The position numbers were made by a program, and so were the translations under genes. A stretch of DNA of 44,722 bases from NCBI GenBank assembly GCA_020629055.1, contig JAHDEB010000022.1:1-44722 (forward strand). Direction: 5' to 3'. The notes under the pieces are model-generated. The model worked only from the letters and a program-made list of their open reading frames with translations, did not search any database and was not told where the DNA came from. Source of the stretch: Chloroflexota bacterium (lineage in GTDB: Bacteria; Chloroflexota; Anaerolineae; Promineifilales; Promineifilaceae). Below are positions 16,137 through 24,769 of the stretch, one piece after another (position 1 is the first letter of the stretch; each line of letters starts with the position of its first letter).

Positions 16137-17452
16137 ACAAACCGTGGCTCTTTTACCCAAAAACGCAGCATCAGCACCGCCACCACACTCACCAACGTGC
16201 TGGTCAAAAACAGCCAGTTGTACCCGAGCAACGCCAGCCCCCCACCGATCAACGGAGCCGCCATACTACCGACACCGATCAGCGTGTTGGCGATACCCAC
16301 ATAGGTCGGCCGCTTTTCTGGGCCGGTAAACTCGAGCACCATCAACATACCGGACACAGAACGTGTGCCGGTATAAAACCCCAAACAGAAAAAGATCGCA
16401 AAGAACCAAAGCGGACCGGTCGCCAGCCACGCACCGGCAAAAACCAAGATCAAAGCTAAAACTGAAATTTGCATCGATAAATGATGCCCAAATTTGTCAG
16501 AGAAAAAGCCCATCAGCAGGCTGGCCATCGTCTGCCCAATCAAAGTCACAATCGTATATTGCGCCACCGTCCCATCAGAAACGGCAAACGTTTGAATGGC
16601 AGCAACTGTCAAAAAGCCGGTCCCCATTTCAGCCAAGGCGACAAAAAATCGCGCAATTAAGAAGTTACGAAAATTATGATCGGCCCGCAGCAAGCTGGGT
16701 AAGTCGGCAAAGTAGTCACGGGTTGAAACGATTGACTCACGGCCGGCCGTAATCGGCTCGCGCACCGGCATCAGAAAAAACCAGCTGAGGGTAAACGAGA
16801 CCGCTGCAACCCCAAACAGCAGCACAAAGCTATTGGGGAACAAGGTTGTTTCTAAAACATGGCTGGCCCAGCTTGCGATCCCTACCCCGATGAACGCCCC
16901 GACAAACAGCGTGATACCGAAAAACCTGCCTCGCGTCGTGGGGGAAAAACAGCGAGCGATCATATCTTGCCAGGCTGGGGCGATAATCCCACCCCCAAAC
17001 GTAAACCAAGAATAGACCAGCAAAAACAGAATCAGGGTCAGCATCGGCCGGGTAAGCGCTAGCAATGGGATAAAAGGGATCAAAATGATCGGCAATCGCT
17101 CGGTAAAAAAGCCGACATTAACCACCATCGCTTTCTTGTGGTCCAACCGTTCGATAAAGTTGGCCGTGAACAGCTGCGGCAAAAAGAAGCCCCCCTGCGC
17201 CACCATCGCCAAAATCGCCAACGGAATCGGGCTGCTAGACAGTTTGCTGATAAATAGGGGTAAGATGGTCGTCGCTGAAATGAGGTTAATACCGACATGA
17301 AACGTGACCACATCGAAGGAGTTAAAGGCGACGTTCCAACGAAAGTTTTCATCTCGTTCAGCGTCCGCAGCGTCCTGAGACAAAACCGGCCGTAGCCGAT
17401 CTAGCCCCAACATCCACCGCAGAATTCTTGGCGTATTCTCGAATTTGTTCAT
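16133..17452 (-). CDS. Major facilitator superfamily transporter
   Basis: This 439-aa protein has about twelve hydrophobic helices with the MFS half-repeat look, including a loop 2-3 segment with charged ERLDHKKAM and a central cytoplasmic stretch before LLRADHNFRNFLIARF. The N-terminal 40 residues are soluble. The substrate is not identifiable; distant efflux-type members of this shape are common. It lies 103 bp downstream of the ABC exporter on the same strand, separated by an ACCGA-type tandem repeat, and may be cotranscribed. No good ribosome binding site precedes the ATG. Confidence 0.85.
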   Translation of the reverse strand: MNKFENTPRILRWMLGLDRLRPVLSQDAADAERDENFRWNVAFNSFDVVTFHVGINLISATTILPLFISKLSSSPIPLAILAMVAQGGFFLPQLFTANFIERLDHKKAMVVNVGFFTERLPIILIPFIPLLALTRPMLTLILFLLVYSWFTFGGGIIAPAWQDMIARCFSPTTRGRFFGITLFVGAFIGVGIASWASHVLETTLFPNSFVLLFGVAAVSFTLSWFFLMPVREPITAGRESIVSTRDYFADLPSLLRADHNFRNFLIARFFVALAEMGTGFLTVAAIQTFAVSDGTVAQYTIVTLIGQTMASLLMGFFSDKFGHHLSMQISVLALILVFAGAWLATGPLWFFAIFFCLGFYTGTRSVSGMLMVLEFTGPEKRPTYVGIANTLIGVGSMAAPLIGGGLALLGYNWLFLTSTLVSVVAVLMLRFWVKEPRFV

Positions 17453-17465
17453 AGTTTTAAACTAC

Positions 17466-17560
17466 CAGCTACCGAGCTACTAACTACCGATCACCGACTA
17501 CCGACCCACCGATTACCGACTACCGATCACCGATCACCGAATACCAGCCCACCAATCACC
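17466..17560. repeat. Degenerate ACCGA-type tandem repeat
   Basis: The gap between the ABC and MFS genes is built almost wholly of 7-9 bp units such as CTACCGA, TCACCGA and TTACCGA. The repeat runs into the stop codon region of the ABC gene. Similar short runs flank the sulfatase/ftsK gap (near 35285-35330 and 35450-35475). This is a simple-sequence spacer. Confidence 0.75.
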
Positions 17561-19334
17561 GCACCCCAGTTTGAACTTTCCACAAGGCCGCATACGCCCC
17601 ATCTTCAACCTGGACAAGCTCATCATGGGTCCCATGCTCTTTAAGCTGCCCCTGTTCAAGCACAAAAATTTGATCCGCGTTGCGTACGGTTGAAAGTCGA
17701 TGCGCGATCACAATCGTTGTACGGTCGACGGCGATCCGTTCTAACGACCGTTGAATCGCCGCTTCCGTTTCGTTGTCCACGGCCGATGTCGCTTCGTCCA
17801 AAATCAAGATCGGAGGGTTCTTGAGCACCGCCCGCGCAATCGAAATTCGCTGTCTCTGACCGCCAGATAGTTTGATCCCCCGTTCACCCACAATCGTATC
17901 GTACCCATCCGCCAATTGAGTGATGAACTCGTGCGCCTCGGCCACTTTTGCCGCAGCGACCACCTGCTCCATCGACGCACCAAACGTCCCGTAGGCGATA
18001 TTTTCAAGCACAGTCCCATGAAACAAGAATACATCCTGACTGACCAACCCCACGGCCGAGCGCAAATCGGTAAGCTCCAAGTCACGCAAATCGTGCCCAT
18101 CTAGCAGGATACGGCCGCCCGTCACATCGTAAAAGCGCAAAATCAACTTAATTAAAGTTGATTTACCCGCACCCGTTGGCCCGACAAAGGCGGCCATCGA
18201 TCCGGCCGGGATGTTGATCGAAAAGTCATTGACCACCTGGACCGACTCATTTGAAGCATAATGGAACGACGCATTCTCAAAAACCACATCCCCAGAAACC
18301 TGTGGTGTCGACAACGCCACCGCCCCACTTTGAATTTGTGGTGCCTTTTCAAGCAAATTCATCACCCGATTGGTCGATGCGATCGCCCGTTGATAGGTAT
18401 CGAGCGTTTCACCCAACGAGGTTAACGGCCACAGCAAACGCTGCGTCATAAAGACCATGACGCTGTACAGCCCCACATTTAGCCCACCATCAAGAGCCAA
18501 TTGACCGCCAAACACGATCATCGCCACAAAGCCGCCCATGATAAACATGCGGATCAGCGGCACGAACATAGCGCTGTATTTAATCGCGGATCGATTGGTT
18601 GTCCGATAGTCGTCACTAAACTCACGAATCCGTTTCGATTCATATTTCTCGGCCGTAAAGCTCTTGATTGTGGCGATACCGCCCAAATTATTCGCCAGCT
18701 GCCCATTCATCAGCCCCGCCTTCTCACGTACCGCCTGATACAGCGGCTCTAAAATCGACGTGAACCGAATTGATCCCCAAGCGACAAACGGTATCGGCAG
18801 AATCGCCATCCAAGCCACAGACGGAGCGATGTATAAAAACGAACCGCCGATCACCAAAATCGTCATGATCAGGCCGATAATCCGATTGGCACCCTGATTT
18901 AAGAAGCGTTCCAACTGGTTAATATCGTCGTTTAAAATCGCCATCAAACCACCGATGCTTTGATCTTCAAAATAAGCAAGCTCAATCCCTTGTACATGGT
19001 CATACGCATCTTGGCGCAGGTCGTGCTGAATACTTTGGGCCAGATTACGCCACTGCATTTCGTTCAAGTAGTCGAAGATCGATTCACCGATCCATAAAAA
19101 CGCGGTCATCCCACCCAATACCCATAATTGACTCGATAGTGATTCGATCCCAAATTGGGCCAGCATCGAATTTTCGCGTGAAACGACGACATCCACGGCC
19201 GTGCCGATTAGCAGCGGCGGTGTGAGGTCAAAAATTTTGAATAGGATGGTGTTGATTACGGCCCAGTTGACCGATTTCTGATGATCTTGGGCATGTTGCC
19301 ACAGGCGTCTGAATGGGTGAGTTCGTTTTTCCAT
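17556..19334 (-). CDS. ABC exporter, fused permease and ATPase (MsbA/MDR type)
   Basis: The 592-aa half-transporter has a six-helix membrane domain in residues 1-320 and an ATPase domain after about 345: Walker A GPTGAGKST, Q loop with VSQDVFLFHG, signature LSGGQRQRISIARA, Walker B PILILDEATSAVD and the H-switch in IVIAHRLST. It would work as a homodimer exporting lipids, peptides or drugs; the substrate cannot be read. The N-terminal AQDHQKSVNWAVINTILFK lies at the membrane entry. It precedes the MFS gene in a leftward run. Confidence 0.95.
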   Translation of the reverse strand: MEKRTHPFRRLWQHAQDHQKSVNWAVINTILFKIFDLTPPLLIGTAVDVVVSRENSMLAQFGIESLSSQLWVLGGMTAFLWIGESIFDYLNEMQWRNLAQSIQHDLRQDAYDHVQGIELAYFEDQSIGGLMAILNDDINQLERFLNQGANRIIGLIMTILVIGGSFLYIAPSVAWMAILPIPFVAWGSIRFTSILEPLYQAVREKAGLMNGQLANNLGGIATIKSFTAEKYESKRIREFSDDYRTTNRSAIKYSAMFVPLIRMFIMGGFVAMIVFGGQLALDGGLNVGLYSVMVFMTQRLLWPLTSLGETLDTYQRAIASTNRVMNLLEKAPQIQSGAVALSTPQVSGDVVFENASFHYASNESVQVVNDFSINIPAGSMAAFVGPTGAGKSTLIKLILRFYDVTGGRILLDGHDLRDLELTDLRSAVGLVSQDVFLFHGTVLENIAYGTFGASMEQVVAAAKVAEAHEFITQLADGYDTIVGERGIKLSGGQRQRISIARAVLKNPPILILDEATSAVDNETEAAIQRSLERIAVDRTTIVIAHRLSTVRNADQIFVLEQGQLKEHGTHDELVQVEDGAYAALWKVQTGVR

Positions 19335-19394
19335 GATGGAATTTTACCCATTTGCCAATTTTCAGCCCCGAACGGTTACGAGATTCGTAGAGGC

Positions 19395-19450
19395 CAAGAC
19401 ATTTGCCGAACCATCACCATAAATCAGGTTCAGTTGGTGCAAATGTCTTG
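19395..19450. repeat. 56-bp palindromic element
   Basis: CAAGACATTTGC (19395-19406) faces its perfect complement at 19439-19450, and GAACC/GGTTC pairs inside (19408-19412 and 19428-19432). It lies in the 159-bp gap between the beta-propeller and ABC genes. Its AAGAC start resembles the arms of the 67-bp element at 5-71. Either a short dispersed repeat or a transcription-stop hairpin without a U-run. Confidence 0.6.
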
Positions 19451-19493
19451 CCCGAACTCAGGAAATGCCCAAAATCGCATCCCCTGCTCAACT

Positions 19494-20309
19494 TTAGGGT
19501 CGCCACGACAAATTTGTGATTTGCCGTGGGCTCTCATCATGGCATGTCACATTGCTAAATTCGAATGCTTCAATCTCGGCCGTACACACTTTAAACCCAC
19601 CCTCTGATACGTCTAAAAATGCGACCATTTCAGGCTGCCTTGTTTTAGACGCAACGGGACTCATACCCGGCCGGCAGGTTTCTTCCAAGCTGCGCAAGTT
19701 CAACAGGCACATCTGTTTGTCATACCGCCCATAAATAAGCCCTTCGCTTTTCGGCAGCCAGGTTGGCAGGCTGAATCCAAGTGTCGAAATCGTCGCTATA
19801 ATTTCTGCGCCACCTTCCGTCACCCCTAAAACCGCATACCGATCAGCCTGAGCATTATCTCCATTTGGAATATGAACCGTATAGTGGGACCGAGTGGGCG
19901 ATAGCCCCGCGTCAAAACGATCTTGGTAAAAAGGTAAAGAACTCACATGATGATCAGCGGCCGATAGGCGGCCGGTCGAGACATCCAGATAATAAGGCTC
20001 TACAACACTCCCTTTCGGCCGATACGACACCAGCAACTCTTGGTTATTCAGCCACGCGGCAGACGCCGTCGTCCCCCCTTTTGTTAATTGAAATTTATCT
20101 TCGGTGGCGACATTCACCAAATAAACATCCCCGGTAAAGTTCCCGTTATGGTCGGCCGATAGCTTGTTATAAGTTAAATGACGGTATCCCCCGCCATCAA
20201 CCGGCACCGAATTCCCCATCGAAATCAAAGGGGCGGCTGGCCAAAACCACCAAACGGCTGCAATCAAGATAAGGCCCGATACAAAAACAAATAAATTGCG
20301 AACAGACAT
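19494..20309 (-). CDS. Membrane-anchored TolB/WD40-like beta-propeller protein
   Basis: The 271-aa product has an N-terminal membrane anchor (LFVFVSGLILIAAVWWFW) without a clear cleavage site, then repeating blades of the TolB type: GDVYLVNVATEDKFQLTKG, EPYYLDVSTGRLSAAD, EGLIYGRYDKQMCLLNLRSLEE and ITNLSWRP. Four or five blades are visible, fewer than a full propeller, so it may be divergent or short. Cysteines in the last third (C207, C217 region, C247, C260 region) could form disulfides outside the cell. GAGGAAAATC precedes the ATG. The function is unknown; it sits upstream of the ABC exporter on the same strand. Confidence 0.65.
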   Translation of the reverse strand: MSVRNLFVFVSGLILIAAVWWFWPAAPLISMGNSVPVDGGGYRHLTYNKLSADHNGNFTGDVYLVNVATEDKFQLTKGGTTASAAWLNNQELLVSYRPKGSVVEPYYLDVSTGRLSAADHHVSSLPFYQDRFDAGLSPTRSHYTVHIPNGDNAQADRYAVLGVTEGGAEIIATISTLGFSLPTWLPKSEGLIYGRYDKQMCLLNLRSLEETCRPGMSPVASKTRQPEMVAFLDVSEGGFKVCTAEIEAFEFSNVTCHDESPRQITNLSWRP

Positions 20310-20470
20310 GATTTTCCTCTCTACAAAGTTATTTCTAAATCAAATAATGAGTGTAGTTCAGGAATTGGTTTCGGCTCGATGACCGGCCTTCTATTTCTCT
20401 ACGCCTCCACTTCGCTTTCTATCAGTTAAAATTTTGGCGGTTCTGTGTATCGATATAAATGCCCGGCGGC

Positions 20471-21424
20471 CTACATGCTATCAATTAGCTTTTGAGTTTG
20501 ACCGATCACTCGTTGCAACGCATCCCCCATTTCAGGCGGCCCTAACACCCGAAAATCCCCCTCTAAGCGCAAAATAAATCGGGCCATCTGATCGATATTG
20601 GGTGATTTGATCTTAACCAGAATGCCATCCGGCCGTTGTTCATAGGTCGCAACCGCTTTTGGCAGGATGGCTCGCACCTCCTCCAACGATCCTTGAAAAA
20701 GCAGTTGAATCGTCCACACATTGGGGGTGCGGGCGATGGCGTCTTCTACAACCCGCTGCGCATCAAACTCGGCCGGTTTGTCGAACCCCACGCTCAGCTG
20801 CTTTAAGGATTGGATGCGATCAACCCGAAAGGTCCTGATCGCTTCGCGCAAGTGGCAATGCCCCACGAGGTACCACATGCCGATCATAAACACCAGCGCA
20901 AACGGGTCTACTTTGCGACTTGTCCCCTGCCGTTCCCGGTCACCATATTGGATCCAAACCGATTTTTGATCATGCACCGCCTGACTCGCTTCTAGCACAA
21001 TGTCGGCCGACATTGAATACCATGTTTCCGGTGGGTCCATTTCGATCACATTGTTCAAAACCCCCATTTGCTCCACCATCCGCTGCGGCATGACCCGTTC
21101 AATTTTATGGATGGCGCGTTCACTGGCGGCCGTAATGCCAACCAAATGCAAACGACGTGCAAACATCAGCCCGATTGTTAGCGCCAATATTTCATCTGAT
21201 TGAAAAATGAGCGGAGGCAGCTTAAATCTCTGATCCAATCGATACCCCCCATATCGCCCCTTAACCGTATCAATCGGAATCCCCAGCTCTTGCAAACGGG
21301 TGATATAGCGGCGCACCGTCCGGCCGTCTACTTCCAGCTTTTCAGCAATCTGGCTACCGGTTAGCGTTTGGTGTGCTTGTAACAGCTCAAGGACAGAAAA
21401 TAGTCGGGTCGATGGATAGTACAT
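20471..21424 (-). CDS. WYL-domain transcriptional regulator (YafY-like)
   Basis: This 317-aa protein has an N-terminal HTH_11 domain (LFSVLELLQAHQTLTGSQIAEKLEVDGRTVRRYITRLQELGIPI) and a WYL domain with the family's RTFRVDRIQSLKQL segment after the MWYLVGHCHLREA strand. WYL domains bind nucleic acid or small ligands, and these regulators usually control neighbouring genes. The divergently transcribed DinB-like gene begins about 130 bp away, a frequent pairing, so it is the likely target. No operator is obvious by eye in the gap. Confidence 0.93.
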   Translation of the reverse strand: MYYPSTRLFSVLELLQAHQTLTGSQIAEKLEVDGRTVRRYITRLQELGIPIDTVKGRYGGYRLDQRFKLPPLIFQSDEILALTIGLMFARRLHLVGITAASERAIHKIERVMPQRMVEQMGVLNNVIEMDPPETWYSMSADIVLEASQAVHDQKSVWIQYGDRERQGTSRKVDPFALVFMIGMWYLVGHCHLREAIRTFRVDRIQSLKQLSVGFDKPAEFDAQRVVEDAIARTPNVWTIQLLFQGSLEEVRAILPKAVATYEQRPDGILVKIKSPNIDQMARFILRLEGDFRVLGPPEMGDALQRVIGQTQKLIDSM

Positions 21425-21553
21425 GGTTGAGTTTTAGCATAAAATTTAATTAGGGCAAAAAATGACCGCTTATCTATTTATACTTGTTTTTAAATCAATT
21501 CAGGCGATTCAGAAAGCAGGTTGAGTTCGCCACGATCTTGTCAGGAGGACAAC

Positions 21554-22033
21554 ATGAACAGTGATATCGAACAATTTTGGGGACACTTTGAAATGTATAA
21601 AATGCTGCGGCCGCAGCTGCTCGAAATTCTGAGCGACGATGATTTGGCCTATTCCCCCGGTGGCGACAACATGACCTTAGGTGAACTGTGTGTCGAGCTG
21701 GGTGAAACAGAAATGAACTACATCGGCTCGTTCAAAACATTTAAGATGGGCAGCGATGCCAAAAACGATGACCCTGCCCGGCTAAGCAGCATCGCCAAAC
21801 TCAATGAATGGTACGACCAGCTCCACGCAGAGCTCAAAGCGACGCTCGAAGCGATATCTGATGAAGATGCCAAAAATAAGTTGGTCCATCGCGGAGAAAA
21901 CTTTGAACTGCCGGTACACATTAACCTGAGCATTTTGCAAGAGGCGTACCTCATTTTTTACGGCAAAGCGATGGTCTACCTAAAGGCGATGCAAAAGCCC
22001 CGGCCGCAGCAGTGGACAGACTGGATCGCCTAA
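21554..22033 (+). CDS. DinB-like four-helix protein
   Basis: The 159-aa product is all-helical with the general pattern of DinB/YfiT-type proteins (FWGHFEMYKMLRPQLLEIL, MTLGELCVELGETEMNYIGSFKTF, INLSILQEAYLIFYGKAMVYLKAM). The canonical three-His metal site is not complete, so catalysis by the usual thiol-dependent mechanism is doubtful. I chose the ATG at 21554 because AGGAGGACAAC sits directly upstream; a start at 21521 is less likely. Divergent to the WYL regulator and followed by a terminator. Confidence 0.7.
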   Translation: MNSDIEQFWGHFEMYKMLRPQLLEILSDDDLAYSPGGDNMTLGELCVELGETEMNYIGSFKTFKMGSDAKNDDPARLSSIAKLNEWYDQLHAELKATLEAISDEDAKNKLVHRGENFELPVHINLSILQEAYLIFYGKAMVYLKAMQKPRPQQWTDWIA

Positions 22034-22040
22034 AACAATA

Positions 22041-22084
22041 AACAGCCTCACCCAACGGTTCAAATTAGGGTGAGGCTGTTTTTG
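22041..22084 (+). terminator. Intrinsic terminator
   Basis: A perfect 13-bp stem (22041-22053 with 22068-22080) and a 14-base loop are followed by a T run ending at 22083. It ends the DinB-like transcript. Confidence 0.92.
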
Positions 22085-22178
22085 GTTATCGAATTAATCG
22101 TCGCAACAGAAGTTAATATTCTAACAGCAACTTGCCGTTGATATTGTTCTGACCCGTAAACCATGAGATGATTCCCGA

Positions 22179-23081
22179 ATGTCAAGATTCACCGACTATC
22201 AAAAAGGGCTCATCATCACCACATTGGGCGTTCTAACCATCGTGCCCGATGGGCTGATATTGCGCCTAATCGCGGCTGATTCTTGGACGGTTTCTTTTTG
22301 GCGCGGTCTCCTCATCGGCATCTCCATGACCCTGTTCCTCATTTTTTATTACCGTGGGGAATTTTTCAACAATTTCAAAAAGATGGGCTGGCTCGGTATC
22401 ATCGTTTCGATTCTGACCGGCGCTTCAACCTTTTTATTCGTCTTTGCACTTACCCAAACATCGGTCGCCAGTGCACTCTTTATCGTCAGCACCTCCCCCG
22501 TTTTTTCAGCCCTATTTGCCTGGCTTTTTCTAAAAGAAATCGTCCCTTGGCGCACGTGGGCCACCGTCGGCGTTGTGCTCATTGGCATCACGATTATCGC
22601 TTGGGGAACACCCAGCGGCGGCAACGATCGGATAGGCAATTTAGCGGCTTTGGCCATCGCCCTAATTTTGGCAATCAATTTTTCACTAATTCGGTATTTT
22701 AATGGGGCCGACATGCTTCCGGCCGTTGCAATCGGGGGCTTTTTATCCTCCTTGATCGCATTCCCATTTGCAGAATCCCTGACTCTGTCAGGCCAACAGT
22801 GGGGCTACATGCTTGTTTTAGGGGGATTGATTTTGCCTTTAGCCTTTTCACTCATGTACATCGGGCCGCGCTACATTCCGGCCCCAGAAGTAAGCCTTTT
22901 ACTCTTGCTCGAAGCGGTTTTCAGCCCCCTTCTGGTCTGGCTGGTGATCGGTGAACGGCCGGTCATGGCCACGTTGGTCGGCGGCGCGATTATCGTCACA
23001 GCACTAGCAATCAATTCCGCAATCCCGTTTTTAAACCGTGGTGATGCACCCCCTGGTATCGAAAAACCGTCAGGCGCTTAA
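22179..23081 (+). CDS. EamA/DMT-superfamily transporter
   Basis: The 300-aa protein shows about ten hydrophobic helices in two EamA repeats (TVSFWRGLLIGISMTLFLI ... and LAIALILAINFSLIRYF ...), the standard layout of drug/metabolite transporters. The segments FALTQTSVASALFIVSTSPVFSALFAWLFLKE and YIPAPEVSLLLLLEAVFSPLLVWLVIGERP are hallmark fourth and ninth helix regions. The substrate is unknown. The start at 22179 has CCCGA upstream but no strong ribosome site. It is followed 30 bp later by a flavin oxidase gene, likely in the same operon. Confidence 0.92.
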   Translation: MSRFTDYQKGLIITTLGVLTIVPDGLILRLIAADSWTVSFWRGLLIGISMTLFLIFYYRGEFFNNFKKMGWLGIIVSILTGASTFLFVFALTQTSVASALFIVSTSPVFSALFAWLFLKEIVPWRTWATVGVVLIGITIIAWGTPSGGNDRIGNLAALAIALILAINFSLIRYFNGADMLPAVAIGGFLSSLIAFPFAESLTLSGQQWGYMLVLGGLILPLAFSLMYIGPRYIPAPEVSLLLLLEAVFSPLLVWLVIGERPVMATLVGGAIIVTALAINSAIPFLNRGDAPPGIEKPSGA

Positions 23082-23111
23082 TCTCGCGCCTGGCTCTCTT
23101 GGAAATTTTTT

Positions 23112-24254
23112 ATGACAAAAAAGATTATTGTGATCGGCGGTGGATTAAGCGGCTTAACGGCCGCATGGCAATTGAGCCGCGCGGGGCACGACGTCAAATT
23201 ATTAGAAGCACGCGACCGCTTTGGCGGCCGGGCCTGGACCCAAACAGACGAACTAGGTTCCGACAGTGAAATGGGACCATCTTGGTTTTGGCAAGGTCAG
23301 CCGCTTGTTGCCAGCTTGTTAGACCATTTTGGTATCAGCTATTTCGAGCAATATTCAGACGGCATTGTGCTGTTTCAGCAGCCTGACGGCAACGTGGGGC
23401 AAGCGCCGATCGATTCCCCCATGGCCGGTTCGTTGCGCATCAGCGGCGGCATTAGCCAACTGGCGAACGCCATCGCCCAGCGGCTAAACCCGGCCGACCA
23501 GCTGTTGCAACATGTCGCGACTTCAATCAGTTTAAAAGATGGGGCCGTCACCGTTTCAGGCACCAACCCTGACGGCACATTTAGCCTAACGGCCGATCAT
23601 GTAGCGGTTGCCATCCCCCCCCGCTTGGCAGGCGAACTTGCCATCAAACCAAAGTTGCCGCCGGCCGCAGTGCACGCCTTGCACAACACCCCAACTTGGA
23701 TGGCCGGACACGCGAAGTTCTTTGCGCTATACGACCAACCGTTTTGGCGGCCGCAAGGTCTGTGTGGCACCACGATCAGCAGGCGTGGCCCGCTGGCTGA
23801 AATTCATGATGCCTCACCTGATTCTGGCAAACTCTTTAGTCTGTTTGGATTTGTCGGTATCGATGCGGCCCGACGAGCCGCCGCAGGAGAGCAAGCGTTA
23901 ACCGTGGCGATTCTCGACCAGCTCGCTTCTATTTATGGGGATGAGGCTCGCCATCCCGTTAGAACCTATCTGCAAGATTGGACACAAGAGCCATTCACGG
24001 CCGGTGCGGCCGACCAGCAGCCCCAAACCCACCACCCGCAATATGGGCTAAACCTAGACCTAGGCACAGACTGGAATGATAAATTGGCGTTTATTTCGTC
24101 TGAAACATCCTTCACCAACGGCGGTCTGATCGAAGGTGCGCTTGAGTCTGGCATTCGCTTTGCCAAATGCATCGCAGAGCTAGACATGCCGATCAAAGAT
24201 CAACCGGCTGTTGCGCACAAAGCCAGTATGGATTGGGATTGGTTTGAGTCATAG
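23112..24254 (+). CDS. FAD-dependent amine oxidase (flavin monoamine oxidase family)
   Basis: The 380-aa product starts with the FAD-binding Rossmann motif [20 protein letters not shown], followed by the E-A-R-x-R-x-GGR segment ([13 protein letters not shown]) typical of amine oxidases. A closing C-terminal FAD contact is seen in [21 protein letters not shown]. It is shorter than most monoamine oxidases (about 450), and no signal peptide is present. The substrate is unknown. The neighbouring EamA transporter could import or export the amine or amino acid concerned, but this is only inferred from position. Confidence 0.9.
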   Translation: MTKKIIVIGGGLSGLTAAWQLSRAGHDVKLLEARDRFGGRAWTQTDELGSDSEMGPSWFWQGQPLVASLLDHFGISYFEQYSDGIVLFQQPDGNVGQAPIDSPMAGSLRISGGISQLANAIAQRLNPADQLLQHVATSISLKDGAVTVSGTNPDGTFSLTADHVAVAIPPRLAGELAIKPKLPPAAVHALHNTPTWMAGHAKFFALYDQPFWRPQGLCGTTISRRGPLAEIHDASPDSGKLFSLFGFVGIDAARRAAAGEQALTVAILDQLASIYGDEARHPVRTYLQDWTQEPFTAGAADQQPQTHHPQYGLNLDLGTDWNDKLAFISSETSFTNGGLIEGALESGIRFAKCIAELDMPIKDQPAVAHKASMDWDWFES

Positions 24255-24301
24255 TCGGCCGCGTTTAGGCCTGGGCGATGGCTGAACAACCGGTCATGAA
24301 A

Positions 24302-24706
24302 CTATCTATCCAACAGTTCATTGACGAGCTCAACCACATGTGCATGAATCTTGTCTCGCGCCAGTTTGAAATCGTCGCTTAACATCGGCACATCAGACCA
24401 GTCACGAAACGCTTTACCGGCCGGAACCTGCTCCGCTTCGATGCAGCCTATCGAAACGACCATATCCGCCGCGTTAAAATGTTCGGCTGTCAATACCCCT
24501 GGTACAAAACCAAACAGGTCAAACCCTTCGGCCAGCAGGTAGCCGCCCACGGCCGGATTCAAAATCGGATCAGGTTCAGTCCCCGCATTCCGAACAGTGA
24601 TATCTAACCCAGCTTTACCAGCTAAATCAGCAAAATAAGTCATCGCCAGCACGCTTTTAGCCGCCGCATGGGGGCAAAGAAAAAGGATATGTTTAATTTG
24701 ATTCAT
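24302..24706 (-). CDS. Low-MW phosphatase/arsenate-reductase-like protein with altered P-loop
   Basis: The 134-aa product has the low-molecular-weight phosphatase fold start ILFLCPHAAAKS: nucleophile C11 and a Cys-x5-basic-Ser loop, but with K17 in place of the usual Arg. The second catalytic region FRDWSDVPML near residue 100 carries the general acid Asp. The RNAGTEPDPILNP segment matches the family's core strand. ArsC-type enzymes reduce arsenate, and phosphatases act on tyrosine; the R-to-K change makes either activity uncertain. GAGGA precedes the ATG. It lies 63 bp downstream of chrA on the same strand, suggesting a role in oxyanion resistance. Confidence 0.8.
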   Translation of the reverse strand: MNQIKHILFLCPHAAAKSVLAMTYFADLAGKAGLDITVRNAGTEPDPILNPAVGGYLLAEGFDLFGFVPGVLTAEHFNAADMVVSIGCIEAEQVPAGKAFRDWSDVPMLSDDFKLARDKIHAHVVELVNELLDR

Positions 24707-24769
24707 GATTTTTCCTCGAGTTTTGAGATATTAGATATTGGATGTTAGTGGGGGAACGAGTTCCCGCAT

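Noticed and set aside
17466-17560. CRISPR-like array in the ABC/MFS gap
   Set aside because: The units are only 7-9 bp, degenerate and contiguous, with no spacers of constant length and no cas genes nearby.
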